From contig NC_071336.1 in NCBI RefSeq assembly GCF_027744825.2, positions 26,692,501-26,756,500 on the forward strand: 64,000 bases of DNA, in the 5' to 3' direction. The position numbers were made by a program, and so were the translations under genes. Positions within the stretch are counted from its first letter, which is position 1; each line of letters starts with the position of its first letter. The DNA comes from Synchiropus splendidus. Taxonomy: Eukaryota; Chordata; Actinopteri; Syngnathiformes; Callionymidae. The notes under the pieces are model-generated. The model did not search any database. It was not told where the DNA came from and saw nothing but the letters and a program-made list of their open reading frames with translations. Positions 27,936 to 40,310 of the stretch are shown piece by piece.

Positions 27936-30163
27936 ACTTTGGCTGGCTTCCTTTGTCTTATTTGGTTTGCTGTTATTTGAGGGACCGCAGGAGTTGGGAT
28001 TTAATATCTTCTTGCATGGCAGCTGTTCTTCTAATATGTTTATAATTTGGGCTGTGTTGGTGAAACGGGAGAAAATTGCTTTATGTTTTGGCATCAAACG
28101 GCCTGACATTATTCCCGGTTTTGAACTGTAAGTTGAGCTTCTGAAAACTTCCAGATTCGTGGCTTCCCTCTTCTCCAATTTTATGAAAACATCATCTGCT
28201 AAAACGAAACCCATTGATTCTGAAAGGAGTTTAGTGGAGTTCAAGAGAAAATGTTTTTAGCTTGAGACTCATTCTGGAGGGAAGAAAGCCAATGATGTCA
28301 TGACTTCCCACGCTAAGCCCTCTAACCTTTTAAACTGTTGACAGAAATGTTTGATCAGGGCTTTCAATTTCTCCCCAAAACAAACTAAAAGGTGTCGTAA
28401 AAGGCTTTTCTTTGGTGTTGACTGCATACAACACCGAAGCGCTCAAAGTAAACAAGCCTCTGTCGCATGTGATCGAGATATGTTGATTCAGACTGGAGGC
28501 TGCAGCAGCTTGTCGTGTCATAAAATGTGTTTTCAGATCCTGTGCTTTCCACCTGGACATTTGGTTCTACATAATAAGAACAAGTTCAAGCTGTATAGCC
28601 ATAACATAGCACGGCTGATGTGGCTACGTTAGTTGAAGCCTCACTATTGTAGGAAATATATTGAAAATGATGGGAAGCTAGTCAGATATGGCTTTTATCT
28701 GCTTGAATCTTAACAGAAAACAAAAGCAAATAAAAGCTTTAAAACTGCTCTCTGGATGTTGCGAGTGGGATATTTGTCAGGACAGTTGGTCACAATGGTC
28801 CTCCACACTGGACAAAACTGCTCCAGTTCAAGTGGGATTTAAGCCGCTCCCTGCTTAAGTGTTTTACCTGCTGCTGTTGCTAAAAGCCCCAAATGGCCTC
28901 ACCTCTTCCTGACTTGTAAATACCAGCATGGAAATAACCGGTTGCTAAACACGGAAACCCCAGGCACATCACTCCCAGCAGCGCTCGCCGTCCACCGAAA
29001 AGTTTCTCTCAGCTCCGCGTTCAACTGCCTTTGGAACCGGCTCCCTCTCATCAAAGCAGCATAAATAATTTATCTCCATCTCTCGCAGCCCATGGCATTT
29101 AATTAACTGAGGCGCTTTTTATACATTTGTTGGATAATTACATGACTTGACTCGGATAATGATAGGAAAACATCAGTAGATAAAACAAAAAGCTTGAGTT
29201 TAAGTTCAGACTAACAAGAAAACAAGATGAAACCATCCGTCTCCTCCGCGCCGCCGCGTGTGATGATGACCCAGAATGGGCAGGGAACTTATTAGCGCCT
29301 CTGATTTCCAGTTAAAGCCCTTTGGTTTGGAAATGAAGCTTCACCCGCGGTTGGTAATTACGCTCACTTTGGAGAACCTCCCAGCCTTGGAGTGGCGGAG
29401 AATGTTGTTTTTGCCTGAGATGCAGCAGCTCCTTGATCCCTTAAAACTGCTGCCGCACATGATTCCACAATGTTGGATCCAACCTTCGCGACCAAAGGAG
29501 TAGAAGAGGTAGGAGACAAAGTCATCCACAGCTGCAGCCCGGAGTCTTTTGATGAGATGGGCACCGAAAACCTGAACCACTCAGCTGGAGGCACACACGC
29601 TTAAGCATCCATTTGCAAGTCATATTTGCTCATTTCTTTTCTTGTTTGTTTGTATGGTGCCCCTATGTGTTGTTGAAAATATGTATTGTAATTGCTGCAG
29701 GGCTTAACAGTGTCTCTGCGCTCTGAAGCGCCGCAGTGGATCGATAACTCACCCTCTTCTTCTGTTGCTCCTTGCCAGCAGTGTTGCCAAATTCTGTGGT
29801 TTTTAATTCAAGGTTTCCCAAACTTTGCATTTTACATTGATGTTTCCTGCCCTTAAACTGCAGGCAGATTCAAATGAAACTTCCTTTTACTCCTTTGATG
29901 TACAGCACTCCGGTTGTGTTCACCTGTCACAGCACGCGTACAGTAGCAGAGCAATTCTTCCATTGCTTTCCTTGCTCTGTTCCAACAATCTGTCCATCAA
30001 CATCAACTGAGCTATGTTCTTTACTAGTTGTTTCCATGCCACTGCTTTGTCTCTTTATCATATAATATACACTGCTTGGACAGCCATCATCTGACTACAT
30101 TCTCACAGACACCTTTCCTATCTGAATCTGTCCCCGTTTTAAAAAAGTGCCCTGTAAAATGGT
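27936..30163. other. Intergenic, no gene recognised
   Basis: No exon or RNA gene seen. Around 29.08-29.17 kb is a repeat-free TTTAATTAACTG-containing patch that may be a regulatory element. Confidence 0.55.
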
Positions 30164-30290
30164 TGTCAAACACATGGCCGAGGGGCCAAATATGGCTCAC
30201 AACTTCATTTCATGTGGTCCTGGAGGACTTAAAATCTGCATGTGATGTCTTGAAATAATATTCCATATGAACAAAACGCCAATAAACAGA
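30164..30290 (+). repeat. Dispersed repeat, TGTCAAAC-ATGGCC type, copy 1
   Basis: TGTCAAACACATGGCCGAGG followed by GGCCAAATATGGCTC matches the start of a widespread vertebrate repeat (consensus by memory GTGTCAAACTCATGGCCC...GGGCCAAATCCGGCCC). A diverged second copy is at 36977. The 3' border is approximate. Confidence 0.5.
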
Positions 30291-30620
30291 CCAATTCAAC
30301 CCATTGTCACCCTCAGTAGAGACGATTTTTAAGTTGGCCCTTGCGTCCAATGTTGACTCTGCCATACGCGTTGCATGTTGATGCATCATTTCAGTGTACA
30401 TTTCAAAATGTAGGGTGATGTAGGGACGATGTCCAAGAAGTCACCACGACAGAAGTGCGTGATCAGTTGAAGCGCAATGCCAAGTGACACCGTTATTTAA
30501 AGAGAATGAGAGGAGCACCACACCACATAAAAACAAATGTTTTTCATACAGTAATAATCAGGTTTCTACCTGAAAATCTGACCAGTTTAATGCCTATGAT
30601 TGGATATGTAGAATATGTGC

Positions 30621-30660
30621 TTCAATCGAAAGTTTACATTTCTCAAAAGGAAAAAAAAAA

Positions 30661-30728
<68 letters not shown>

Positions 30729-30808
30729 ATATATATATATATATATACTTTTTTGAGCAATGTAAACTTTCCGATTGAAATATATATATATATATACATA
30801 TATATATT
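30621..30808. mobile_element. Palindromic element with (TA)n core, Tc1-like ends
   Basis: The left arm (30621-30661, beginning TTCAATCGAAAGTTTACATT) is the inverted copy of the right arm (30747-30780, ending AATGTAAACTTTCCGATTGA read as ATGTAAACTTTCCGATTGAA on the + strand). A (TA)n core lies between (30662-30722 and 30727-30746) and a further (TA)n run follows (30781-30808). The arm core TCGGAAAGTTTACAT resembles the TCGGAAGTTTACAT in fish Tc1-family terminal repeats, so this may be a foldback remnant of such an element. Confidence 0.6.
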
Positions 30809-32827
30809 TAAATTTTTTTTTTTTTTACTATATTTACGCCTTGAATTGTGAAAAAGCTGATGACAGAAGTGGACCTCTTTCATTCAAAGTCACTTGTGTG
30901 GCGCCATAGCCATCCGGACATTAGCCTAGGCTGCCTAATACATATTTTAACTGCCAGCATTTTAGCGTTTCTTGCACGAAGAAATGCTGAATATTGTACT
31001 TTCAGATGTAATTGGCTGCATATAATTAGATGAAATCATCATTTGTCAGGTGCACGCTTCACTGCCTGTCGGTAATACAGCATCCACCAACACGATAATC
31101 CCACGCTCGACAGAACAGCTAATCTCAGCGCGGCTATCATCGCTCACATCAGCGTCTCAGTATTTACAGTGCACTTTTCGAGCCACGTTTGTTTCGGAGT
31201 GATATGTAAGGCGAGCGGCTCGCCGTGGCGAGGGAGCAGCATTTATCAAAGCTGCCGTCCATCCACATCAGCCCTATCAATGAATCTCAATAAATGTGAC
31301 TATCTGCTGCGGCATAATTGCAAAGGGATTACTATTTTATCGTTCCCTTTCAAGCGGAAGACCTTCCAATTGTGGATGGTAAAATAAATCATTATCCGAA
31401 ATTGCTGTGAAATAACAGACGTGCAGCAGGAAGGAGCGATTGCCTCAGCTGAATCTGACACACACACAGTAAAATGGAGTGTGATGGAGGCGCACAGTGA
31501 GTTAAATGAGGGGAAATAATAAGGAAAGAGGAGGTTATCAGGCTGCTTCATTCAGCCAGCCAGACTGCAAGTCATCACATATGCAGACTTTACACTGAAA
31601 GCCCCGGTGTCAGGGCTTTTTCTCTCCCTGCCTCCTTCTCTGTTAATGGAGTCTATTAGGACTTGGCTCGTACGGGAAATAGGACAGAAATCAGAGGTCA
31701 TTGACCTCCCTTTATGTCGCTGCCCCTGAGCAGCGCAGCAGAGTCGCCGTCGATGTACCATAATCACCAACATCATCGCGTCCAGTCCAGGTCATTCTGT
31801 CATCCCGGTTTTAAACGTCGCTGGCTGCATTTCCACCATTCCTTTGATTTGTACTCTAAATGTCCACGGTCTGCACGCCTACATGTGTAGTTCATATTTT
31901 ACTAGTTGAGAATGACTCTACAAACAGTGGTAATGGCTCACTGGGTTGCGTACACTGGGACGCTGCAGCCTCATAGAATAAATACATAAACTCAACAAAC
32001 CAAACCAGAGGAAATAATCGACAGAATTAAGAATAGCAGGTACAGAGTATGTACGTGTCATCACATGTTAGCAGGCAAAAGAGGACATGAGGTGATCCGA
32101 CGTGGCTGGCAGGACGCCAAGACTAACAGAGTCTGCAATCCAGGCCCCACTGCGAGTCAGGAACAGGACGCAGTGTGCAGCAGTGATCAGCAGCCACATT
32201 TTTCAATCATGCAGGCATTTATGTCTTTACTGTTTCGCCAATTTATGGCTACTACTTCCAACAATAACTGTGAGGGCTCAATCCTGTGTTGGATTTTAGC
32301 TGAAATTGTGCGTGAGCAGCATTCAGACATTTGAAAAGCTCTCGAGGTGAAGTTATGATGATGATATTTGTATGGTTTAGAACGTGCGACCAAAACATTC
32401 ACCGCTTAATAATTTGAATTAAATATTATTGATGTACTTTGCTCCTTTTATGATAACAAAATCGAGTTCAATTTTAGACTCTTCGTCTTCTGTCCTTCCA
32501 GCTTTTGGCCCCCTGCGACAACCACAGTATATAATGCGTGCATTTATGTCACTATTTCAACACGAGTTATGGTTCTTATTTTATTAATAAAGAAGCCCGC
32601 CAGCGGGTGAGAGGTGGAGACTAGGTATAAATATCGTACTGAACTGTTAGTTGAGTACATTTTTGGATGTCCTTTGAACTTTGAAGCGTGACCTTTTATG
32701 CCACCACACTTCTCCTCAGCAGACATACAACTGGGGAGACAGTGTTCATCCATCTACCAGATGAAGACGTCACATTCAATGCATTTAAAAAGTTCATTAA
32801 ATACCAATCCACAGGTTGTGTACTCTT
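30809..32827. other. Intergenic, no gene recognised
   Basis: No exon or RNA gene seen. It begins with a poly(T) run (30815-30826). The stretch 31.05-31.45 kb is repeat-free and of balanced composition. Confidence 0.55.
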
Positions 32828-33018
32828 ATTTAATGTCCATGTTGCTGGTTTGAAAGATACTGTCAGAATGTGCTCACAATGTTTCCCGCTAACAATGTTT
32901 ATTGGGCTCTAAATACTTCTTGGCATTTGCCTGGAATGCTACAAAACAAGGTCAATAGCACATGTGCAGCACAAAAAAAAAGTAACGTGACATTACAAGA
33001 ACGTCTAGTTTCCTGTCA
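32828..33018 (+). repeat. Direct duplication, copy 1 (parts A and B contiguous)
   Basis: Part A (32828-32890) contains TGAAAGATACTGTCAGAATG; part B (32891-33018) contains TTTGCCTGGAATGCTACAAA. Both recur downstream in the same order and orientation, A at 33069-33140 and B at 33405-33533, with only scattered mismatches by eye. Confidence 0.85.
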
Positions 33019-33068
33019 GGTGGAGTCAAAGCAAGCTCCATTAAAAACATAAAAAGCGAGCGGTTATT

Positions 33069-33533
33069 TATTTAATTTCCACGTTTCCATGTTGGTGACT
33101 TGAAAGATACTGTCAGAATGTGCTCACAATGTTGCCCACTTTTGTGTTGTTGTTTTGTTGACAGTGGCTCATTAAAAATGACAAAGGCTGGTGTGGCAAC
33201 GACACAGTTTACCTACTTTCCTTCTTGCTCTGGAGCCTTGCAAAATCACATTTGTACATCAGTAACATTTGAGGTTTTTCTCAAGGAATAATACACATAC
33301 CATCGCAGATTTTTGTTTGCTAATTCTTACTTTTACAAACATTTTTCTGCGCATCCTCCACCTCAAGGGATGACACTCATTAAGAGCGTTTTAATCCACT
33401 GCAACAACAATGTTTATTGGGCCCTAAATACCTGTTGGCATTTGCCTGGAATGCTACAAAACAAGGTCAATTGCACATGTGCAGTACAAACAAAATGTAA
33501 CGTGACATTACAAGAACGTCGAGTTTCCTGTCG
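33069..33533 (+). repeat. Direct duplication, copy 2 (parts A and B split)
   Basis: Copy 2 of the unit at 32828-33018. Here A (33069-33140) and B (33405-33533) are separated by 264 bp absent from copy 1. That spacer carries imperfect inverted ends, CAGTGGCTCATTAAAA at 33162 and TTTTAATCCACTG ending at 33401, suggesting an inserted element of about 240 bp. Confidence 0.8.
33162..33401. mobile_element. Possible ~240-bp inserted MITE within duplication copy 2
   Basis: Its ends form an imperfect inverted repeat beginning CAGTGG, in keeping with a hAT-type terminus. It coincides with the segment missing from copy 1 of the surrounding duplication. No exact target-site duplication was found: flanks are tttgttga and caacaaca. 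A deletion in copy 1 would explain the data equally well. Confidence 0.35.
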
Positions 33534-35269
33534 CCACAAACAGTTATCTTCCTTTGGTCTCAATTCATATCTGAAACGATCTTGCGTGAAATCAAAACAC
33601 CCGAACTAGAGTTCTATCAAACACGTAGCATCTGTTTAGCGGTGTGATGCGCTGCCAAAACTCGCTTCCTGCTATTCGAGCGTCCGCAGTTTTTTGGCCA
33701 GGAACGATAAAATACCATTTTGAGAAAAGATAAGGTTTGGCATTCGAGTCCGCTGTTCTTGCTGTATGAGTCGCGTCAGAGAGAAATTTCTGAGAGTGTT
33801 TGACATTCAGAATCACCGTCTCACAATCTGGCAGCAGCCGAGGCCTTTTCCCTTCCAAACGTTTACTGCGTATGCAAAACAGGGCGAACGCAACCATCGC
33901 CGACAGAAAAAAAACAAAAGCATATGGAGGCTTTAATTTAATGTAACAAAGACTCTCAGGAGTGAATAGATTTGACTCGTTGCTTTTAATTGGTTATTAG
34001 ACGGTTAGATCTTTACACAGGAGACATTCCAAAAGGACAGCAACAGACCAACCCCCCTTTTTTCTCTGAGAGCCGTCTCATGTTTCTATTTTTATTTCCT
34101 TGCACTTCAAAACAGGCAGCAAAATGTATACGCCGATCTTTGGGGCAAAACTAATGCCTTGATCCATTCGAGTGGGGAATTGCAATTTGGGGCGAATAAA
34201 TGTCTTAATAAAAACCTCTCACTCCACCTGTCTTAATGTATTCACTCTGAGTATTAACAATCTTCATTTGACGATTGTGTTTCTGTCGTTAATAACAGCA
34301 CAATTAAAAACCATTTCCACTTTTATCCGAATCTAAAAAGCTCATCAATGCACTTGTTATCCTGTTTTCCAAAATCCCCCCCCGTCCTCCTTTAAATAAT
34401 GCATACTTCTTTAAACGACCCCCCCGTCGTAAATTAGATTCCACGCCTAATTACCATGTTGCAATTAGCAGAAGAAATGAGACAGGATCTCAGAACATAG
34501 CCCACAACAAAGGCTGTCAAATGAGATGTTGTTGTGTTGTGGCTAGATGTGAGCCTCCGATTGTGAGACACGAGGAGCAGCGTTCCGCTCCTTTTGTGTT
34601 CCTTTCGATCACGACTGAAGTCGTAGGAGCATCAGCTCCTTTGAAAACCGAGACGAGCCTCGGAGAAAGAACGGACGGCTTCCAACGCCGCGGAGAACGA
34701 CTTTGTTGTGGCAAAGTGGTGAGCGTGTCAGCAAAGTAGGAGGAGTGACATCATGGAGTGCATTCTGAGAGTTCTTTATCCAGCTGCGGTGAGGCCTGTC
34801 ATTGGCTGAGTCGCCGGGAAATATGAACATAAACACACGTAAACTGTTGAATAAACATTTTTTTTTTATCACGTCGGCGTCGCAGTCACTTGCCTTGAAT
34901 ATGTGGCTGCACGCTTTGATTAGCTTGCTCAAGAGCGGCGAACCGTAAAAATGAGGAGATTTGGTCGAATGCAAATGTCACTCAGCGCTGCTCATATGGA
35001 CCTGATTATATCATCAAGCCGTTTAGCCCTAGACCCCCTTCATCGTGGCCCCGCAACCACCTCACAAGAGAACATGTCCCAGAAGCCTGCAATTGGATAC
35101 ATGTGGGCTTTTGAAATATTACGTAAGACACTTTAATTACAGTGGTGACAACGGAGCCTTGACTGTTGGAAGCCCTCACAGCTCAGTCACCCCTGCTGTT
35201 GCCACTCTGCCACAATGTTCTCAAGCATGTACAACTCTCGCAATGTATAGACTATTTTAATATGGTCAT
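33534..35269. other. Intergenic, no gene recognised; possible conserved element
   Basis: No exon seen. From about 34.11 to 34.50 kb the sequence is repeat-free, AT-rich and studded with TTAATA/AATTAA/ATTTGA cores, the look of a developmental enhancer. Conservation cannot be tested here. Confidence 0.5.
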
Positions 35270-35274
35270 GAAGT

Positions 35275-35345
35275 GGTCTCTAGAGCTGCCACCCCGCAAC
35301 CACAAGGGCGGCAGTTCCAATCCAACTTGAGGCAACGATGGGATT
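35275..35345 (+). mobile_element. tRNA-like SINE fragment
   Basis: AGAGCTGCCACCCCGCAACC, then ACAAGGGCGGCAGTTCCAATCC, matches the layout of a common fish SINE head (A-box-like TTAGCGCTGTCACCTCACA, then AAGG...GTTCGAATCC by memory). The B-box equivalent is GTTCCAATCC. The 5' start and 3' tail are not clear. Confidence 0.4.
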
Positions 35346-36976
35346 GGAATGTCAGTGGGAATACTTCAGATTGTGTATTAGCAGGCGAAATATATATTGA
35401 CACCGGGGTGTGAGCGCGTCCTAAGACAGTTTAAGTGAGTAACAATGTGACTATGACTGGGACTTTGAAGTGTTGGAGCTGATGACGTCCACTGGGTCAG
35501 CAGATCCTCGGCACCTCAGGCTGCATTCACAGAGTGAGCAGTTCAGTATTTGGCTCAGTACCTGCTCCGCTTCATAAAAACTGCATTGTCTCTGGACACC
35601 ACGCAGTCTTCTTGGTGTCCCATCGTATTTCCTATACTTGCGTGCAAACTTTAAATAAAACTGAAGCTTAAATAAAGTGGTTTGAGAATGATAGACACAT
35701 GCATGTGTGGAGCTTGTGTGTTCTCCCCATGGTCGCATGTCTTTAGAGCACTCTGGTCCCACTAACTAATAGGTCACTTTAACTGTTACTATTTGGTGAG
35801 ACAAAGTCAGGTCCAATGGTTCTGTGGTCACACCAAAAGATCCAAATCTTCCTGCTCACCTTCTGTATGAAGCTGCTCTGTAGACATGTTCTTCACTCAC
35901 ATCGTCTTCTGCCAAAAACGGATTCCGCTAGTTCGACTTCCAAAAATATTCTTGGATGAACTACACCTAGAAAGCTATTCCCTCAATGGCACGTTGCAAG
36001 AGAGAGCATTAAAACGATGCAGCACCAGAGACCTATTACAGTCTTTCCTTGCCAACGTAGTTAGCGAAGAGGCGGTAACGTATATCTGGAGAACAGTGTG
36101 CAAACCACTCAAATCTGTTGTGCTTCAGCACCACTTGTATAGTTCAGAGTGACACACAAAAAGGACACAGAGCAGGGAATAATAATGAGTGGGAAACTAG
36201 TGTAAACAAACACTTTGGTTGAAAGCATCAGCTAATTGACACCTATCTATGCATCTACAACAGTAAGCCGATATGTAATTACGTTCTTTTCAAGCCTGTT
36301 TCCAACTTGTCAGAGTAAACACCCTGACCATCATGTCACCACACGTACGTAGCTCCCTTGTATCTCAATAGATTGTTATTGTCTCCCTTCGTGGTCATAA
36401 TTAGCGCACATGTCACGCGCGATGCCTTTATTTTCGCTGTGCGTTTCTTTCAAGTCGCGCCTTTCATCTTTTGGTCTTGACATAACTATACATGAAGCAA
36501 GTGAGCAATTGGATGTTCATGACTTCAATAATTTAATACGGTTTATTCACGGTTTATCTGTTTATTATATTTGAATTTTATTTGACAAGAGCGGAAGTCA
36601 TCCTCTGGACATTGTTTTCAAGCCACGCAGCCTTCATTCAAAGCATTTTTGGGGTCTCCGACAAGCTTGTTACTTGTTTTTGGATTGTGGGGGAGGAACC
36701 TGAAATCACAAGGGGAAACTTATGAAAGTACTATTTGAAGGTTAGAAGGGATATACTGCTTCAAATAGATACGTGTGCAAAATACAGATGGTTCCAGTCA
36801 TATTTCAGATAATAAAGAGCAGTTTTAAAGGGTCAGGTTGACTCAGAAAACAGTTATGATGTCATCAATGTGGGTCAAATGTTTCTGAAAGTGGTGCTTT
36901 ATCATGCCTCAAAGCATTGCTTTGTGTCTTACCAGCACGATTTATGATTCAAACATGAATAGATTGTAGCCCACGT
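35346..36976. other. Intergenic, no gene recognised
   Basis: No exon, RNA gene or repeat recognised. The open frame near 35.9-36.15 kb (88 codons) has no known domain. Confidence 0.55.
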
Positions 36977-37105
36977 GTGTCAAACTCTTAGGCCTGGAGG
37001 CCAAATTCGGTCCACTCATTATACTTGGACTGCATTTGCTTGATATGCGTGTACTTTGTTCAAATGTCATATAAATATTTAAGAGCAAACTGATAAAAGA
37101 TAAGA
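36977..37105 (+). repeat. Dispersed repeat, TGTCAAAC-type, copy 2
   Basis: GTGTCAAACTCTTAGGCCTGG followed by AGGCCAAATTCGGTCC is the same family as the copy at 30164. The two have diverged strongly past the first ~40 bp. Confidence 0.5.
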
Positions 37106-37420
37106 AAGTGGATAAATGCCTGTGTTTCAATGAGGATAAATGTAGTGTAGTGCGTCTTACAATTCATCGACTTGTCACGTGTTCTGTTTAGACCATTATA
37201 TAAGGAGTATCTGTTATACAACGTTTGCTTTATATGCATTTTCCTTAGACTTGAACTTGCCTCATTGTGTGATTTGACTTTGACCGTCCTTTTCTAGCGA
37301 TACAGTGTTTTGAATCACCTGTTTTTGTGCTGTGTTGTGAGCCCCAAAAGCTGCCCAACCTGGTCCCATTGTTTCTTTATACCCTGAGATTTTTAAGGCA
37401 TTATGGCTTACTAAGGCACA

Positions 37421-37453
37421 AAATAAATAAATAAAATAAAATGTAAAAATAAA
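37421..37453. repeat. (AAAT)n tract
   Basis: Imperfect AAAT/AAAAT units. Confidence 0.8.
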
Positions 37454-39394
37454 TCATGTGTACTGCTACTTTATTACAGATCAATCTTGCTGTTTACTAG
37501 AATCTATGAGCTTCTTGTTCTTGGTTTTGAACCTTCAAGATGAGGTAATGATAAGTTGCTCGAGTGGCTAAATGGTAGGTTGCAAGAAAAATTGAATTCC
37601 AAACAAGCAACAGGGGGACCACTGTCAGACAGGTAGGTGGATAATGTCAGCGCCATGACAGTAACTACAATGATGATATATCAACACGTGCTAATGGAGC
37701 TCAATTATACGTACAATTAGACGCGGCTTGTGAAAAGACTGATGCCTTTATTGTCGTGCTCCTGTAATAACAGTGTATGCGGTGTGATTCAGGTGGACGA
37801 GTCGCCTGGTTCACACTCCGTCCTCCGAAGATGCATCAGCAGAGCTCAAGGTAAATGAGTCCATTTGAATACAAATCCGGGTTGAACCAGGTCACCGTCA
37901 TAATTGTCTCCATAATTAGATTCACTCTCCGAGTCTCTGGCTTGTATCACTCCGGCCGACAGCGGCGAAGCACTTGGAAGGATGAACCAAAATACACTGT
38001 TAGCCTCCGGAGCCGCGGGTCAAACGGTCAAGAAGAGGTGAGGACAGGCGAGTGGGCACATTCCCACATAATGATCTGTGGTGTAATGATGTTTTTGTCC
38101 CTGCCCTTTTCCCGCTCTCATTACGGCATTCTTGGCAGGTCACGTTGCTTTGAGAACTATAGATGCTCCGCTGGGTTATGCACTCTAATGATCACGGTTG
38201 TTATGGTACTGCCATGCATTCGGTGTCATTCCAAGCGGCTGGTTACTGCGTGTCGGCGTGATGGAGCTGATCGGCATCACCGCGGCGAGTCTGCGTTCGG
38301 CCCGCCTCTTGTGTGTTCCACGCAGTCCTTGAAACAAATCCACGGTGTGAAGTGTAGAGACTTCAATTACACGTGTGGACCCAAGCTTCTATAATAGCCA
38401 GCGTGATTTCCAATTCAAGCTGCTTCTGTATTGGATGGGACCCTTCATTGTTTAAGTCAAGGTCTGTGACGCTTTGAAAAGTCTTCTGTCTTTTTCTACA
38501 GGTTAACGGCCAACATTTGCATTAATCACCATGACAACGGCCTCCTCGCCGAGTGTTCCACCAGACGTAGCGAGGAGGAAAGATAGAAGCAAGGAGGTAG
38601 AGAAAGCGACCTGAAAAGATGAATTTAATTTCCACATCCATCTTAATAGTCCGACTCCTTCTTTCATGCATTCCGATGTTGTCTTTTCAAAATCACGTGG
38701 TGGCGTACGGCTTCGCGTCTGTCTTGAAGGATCAAACCTGTCTACTTGTCTCAAAGAAAGGATTCAATATGCAATTTTCTCACTTCATCCGAGCGAATCA
38801 GGGTGTTGAATTCTGAGGTTTCAGCCTTTTATGTACCGCTGCAGATGAAGACGACGGATAATTGTTTACCCCGCTGGTGAGGTTATGTGACCGTTGTGAA
38901 TTGTCAGTAATGGGACAAGGAAAAGACTATTCCGTTTGGTGGTGTTCTGTCCTTTCACCTGGTATCAGGAAGGTTTTGAAAAAATTATAGAATTGTAACT
39001 GTTCTGCTGCGTTTAACGGAAAGGAAACCTGTGTTTATAAAGGACAGCACACCATTGAATAGTGTCATAGCACACATGATCGATCTCTGTCTCAGTATTG
39101 AATGCACTTTTACTCTCTCTATTGTCTCGGTCTCTGGATTCTTGATCAAGGTAGTTGAGACGACAGAGAAAGCAAGGATATGTCTACAATTAATGTTGAT
39201 CTCAGACTTGTAAGTTGGGTTTTTGTTCTGTATCTTGACAAGGATTCCCTGGTGAATTGATACAACTAAAAAGCGTTGTCTGGCCATCCCTTTGTGAAAC
39301 TTGTTATGGCCATGTGCCTATGTCTTTGTGTGAATGTTCACTCACATGCTCAGAGAAAAGTATTAAATAGCCAGCTGAAAAGACATTACATTCG

Positions 39395-39395
<1 letters not shown>

Positions 39396-39443
<48 letters not shown>

Positions 39444-39500
39444 TATAGATATATAGATATGGATATAGATATAGATATAGATATAGATATAGATATATAT
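39396..39500. repeat. Compound (TA)n-(ATAGAT)n microsatellite
   Basis: (TA)n to 39440, then a hexanucleotide ATAGAT array with one ATGGAT variant to 39500. Confidence 0.95.
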
Positions 39501-40183
39501 GTTTTGGTGTTGCCTGTTGACATATGCAGTATATATACACCATATTGACTATTTTGATCCTTCTTCTGCCATATACATGGTTTCTTAGCCAAATACTAGC
39601 CATCCTAAATCGAGAATTGAACTTCCTTCCACTCAAACTTCACATGCTGAAACAATCTGTGCTTTTTTTTTTTTTATAAAGCTGAACTCTCTGTTCAACT
39701 GTAGTTATCAAGTAAACATCTTTGTGTCGTCATTGACCGTTATTTTAACTTTGAGCTCAACATTATTCCAAAAAAAAAAAAACAGTCATCCATCAAGTTT
39801 TCTTCTGAAGGCAATGCTGATTTGTGTGTTTGTTTAATTGATGACTGTTTATTATTCTAAGGCTGCACCTTTTGCAAAACACAAGTGCAGGAAGAGGAAA
39901 GACAGCTAACATGGAAGGAGTTTTACATTCTCATTGTGAGGGATAAGATTCTTTGATTTCTCTAGGAAACTCTTGAACGCTGAAATAACGGGTCAGCAGC
40001 ATTGAACTGCACTTAATCTCAAACATTTTTCAGCTTGTCTCATTTTCAAGCTCATTAATAGTGCCGCAAAGTGGCCACTACCGGTGCTTTGATCTCCATA
40101 TTATTGATGAAGATTTTCTTGAAAAGCTTTGTTTTGCAGGTCTTGTTCATGATGGACGGTTACATGACACCAAGTGCCGCAGG

Positions 40184-40310
40184 GTTTAAGAGCTCAGACC
40201 AATGGTGAGGTCAGGAGTGCAAACCTCTAGTTTGAGTTCCTGCCTCCTGGGCTCCAGCAGCTCGTGACCCGTTATCCCTGGTCATGACTCTGGAGCTAGT
40301 TCTTGATGTG
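40184..40310 (+). mobile_element. Possible tRNA-derived SINE
   Basis: AGCTCAGACCAATGGTGAGG resembles a tRNA A box (TAGCTCAGTTGGTAGAG). About 35 nt on, AGTTTGAGTTCC resembles a B box (GGTTCGAGTCC). The spacing suits a pol III internal promoter. It is not a functional tRNA: the stems do not pair. The tail is not delimited. Confidence 0.4.

Larger units (their letters stand above)
37106..40183. other. Intergenic, no gene recognised
   Basis: It includes an (AAAT)n tract (37421-37453) and the microsatellite at 39396-39500. An open frame of 179 codons at 37855-38394 was inspected and shows no known domain. Poly(T) lies at 39664-39675 and poly(A) at 39771-39782. Confidence 0.55.

Noticed and set aside
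37564..37605. tRNA-like TGGCTAAATGGTAGG followed by TTGAATTCC
   Set aside because: A-box-like and B-box-like parts are too close and no tRNA stems pair; not strong enough to call a tRNA or SINE.
37855..38394. Open frame of 179 codons
   Set aside because: No recognisable family, mixed hydrophobic and basic residues without clear membrane layout, and no splice or polyadenylation signals placed to suit it. Kept only as intergenic sequence.
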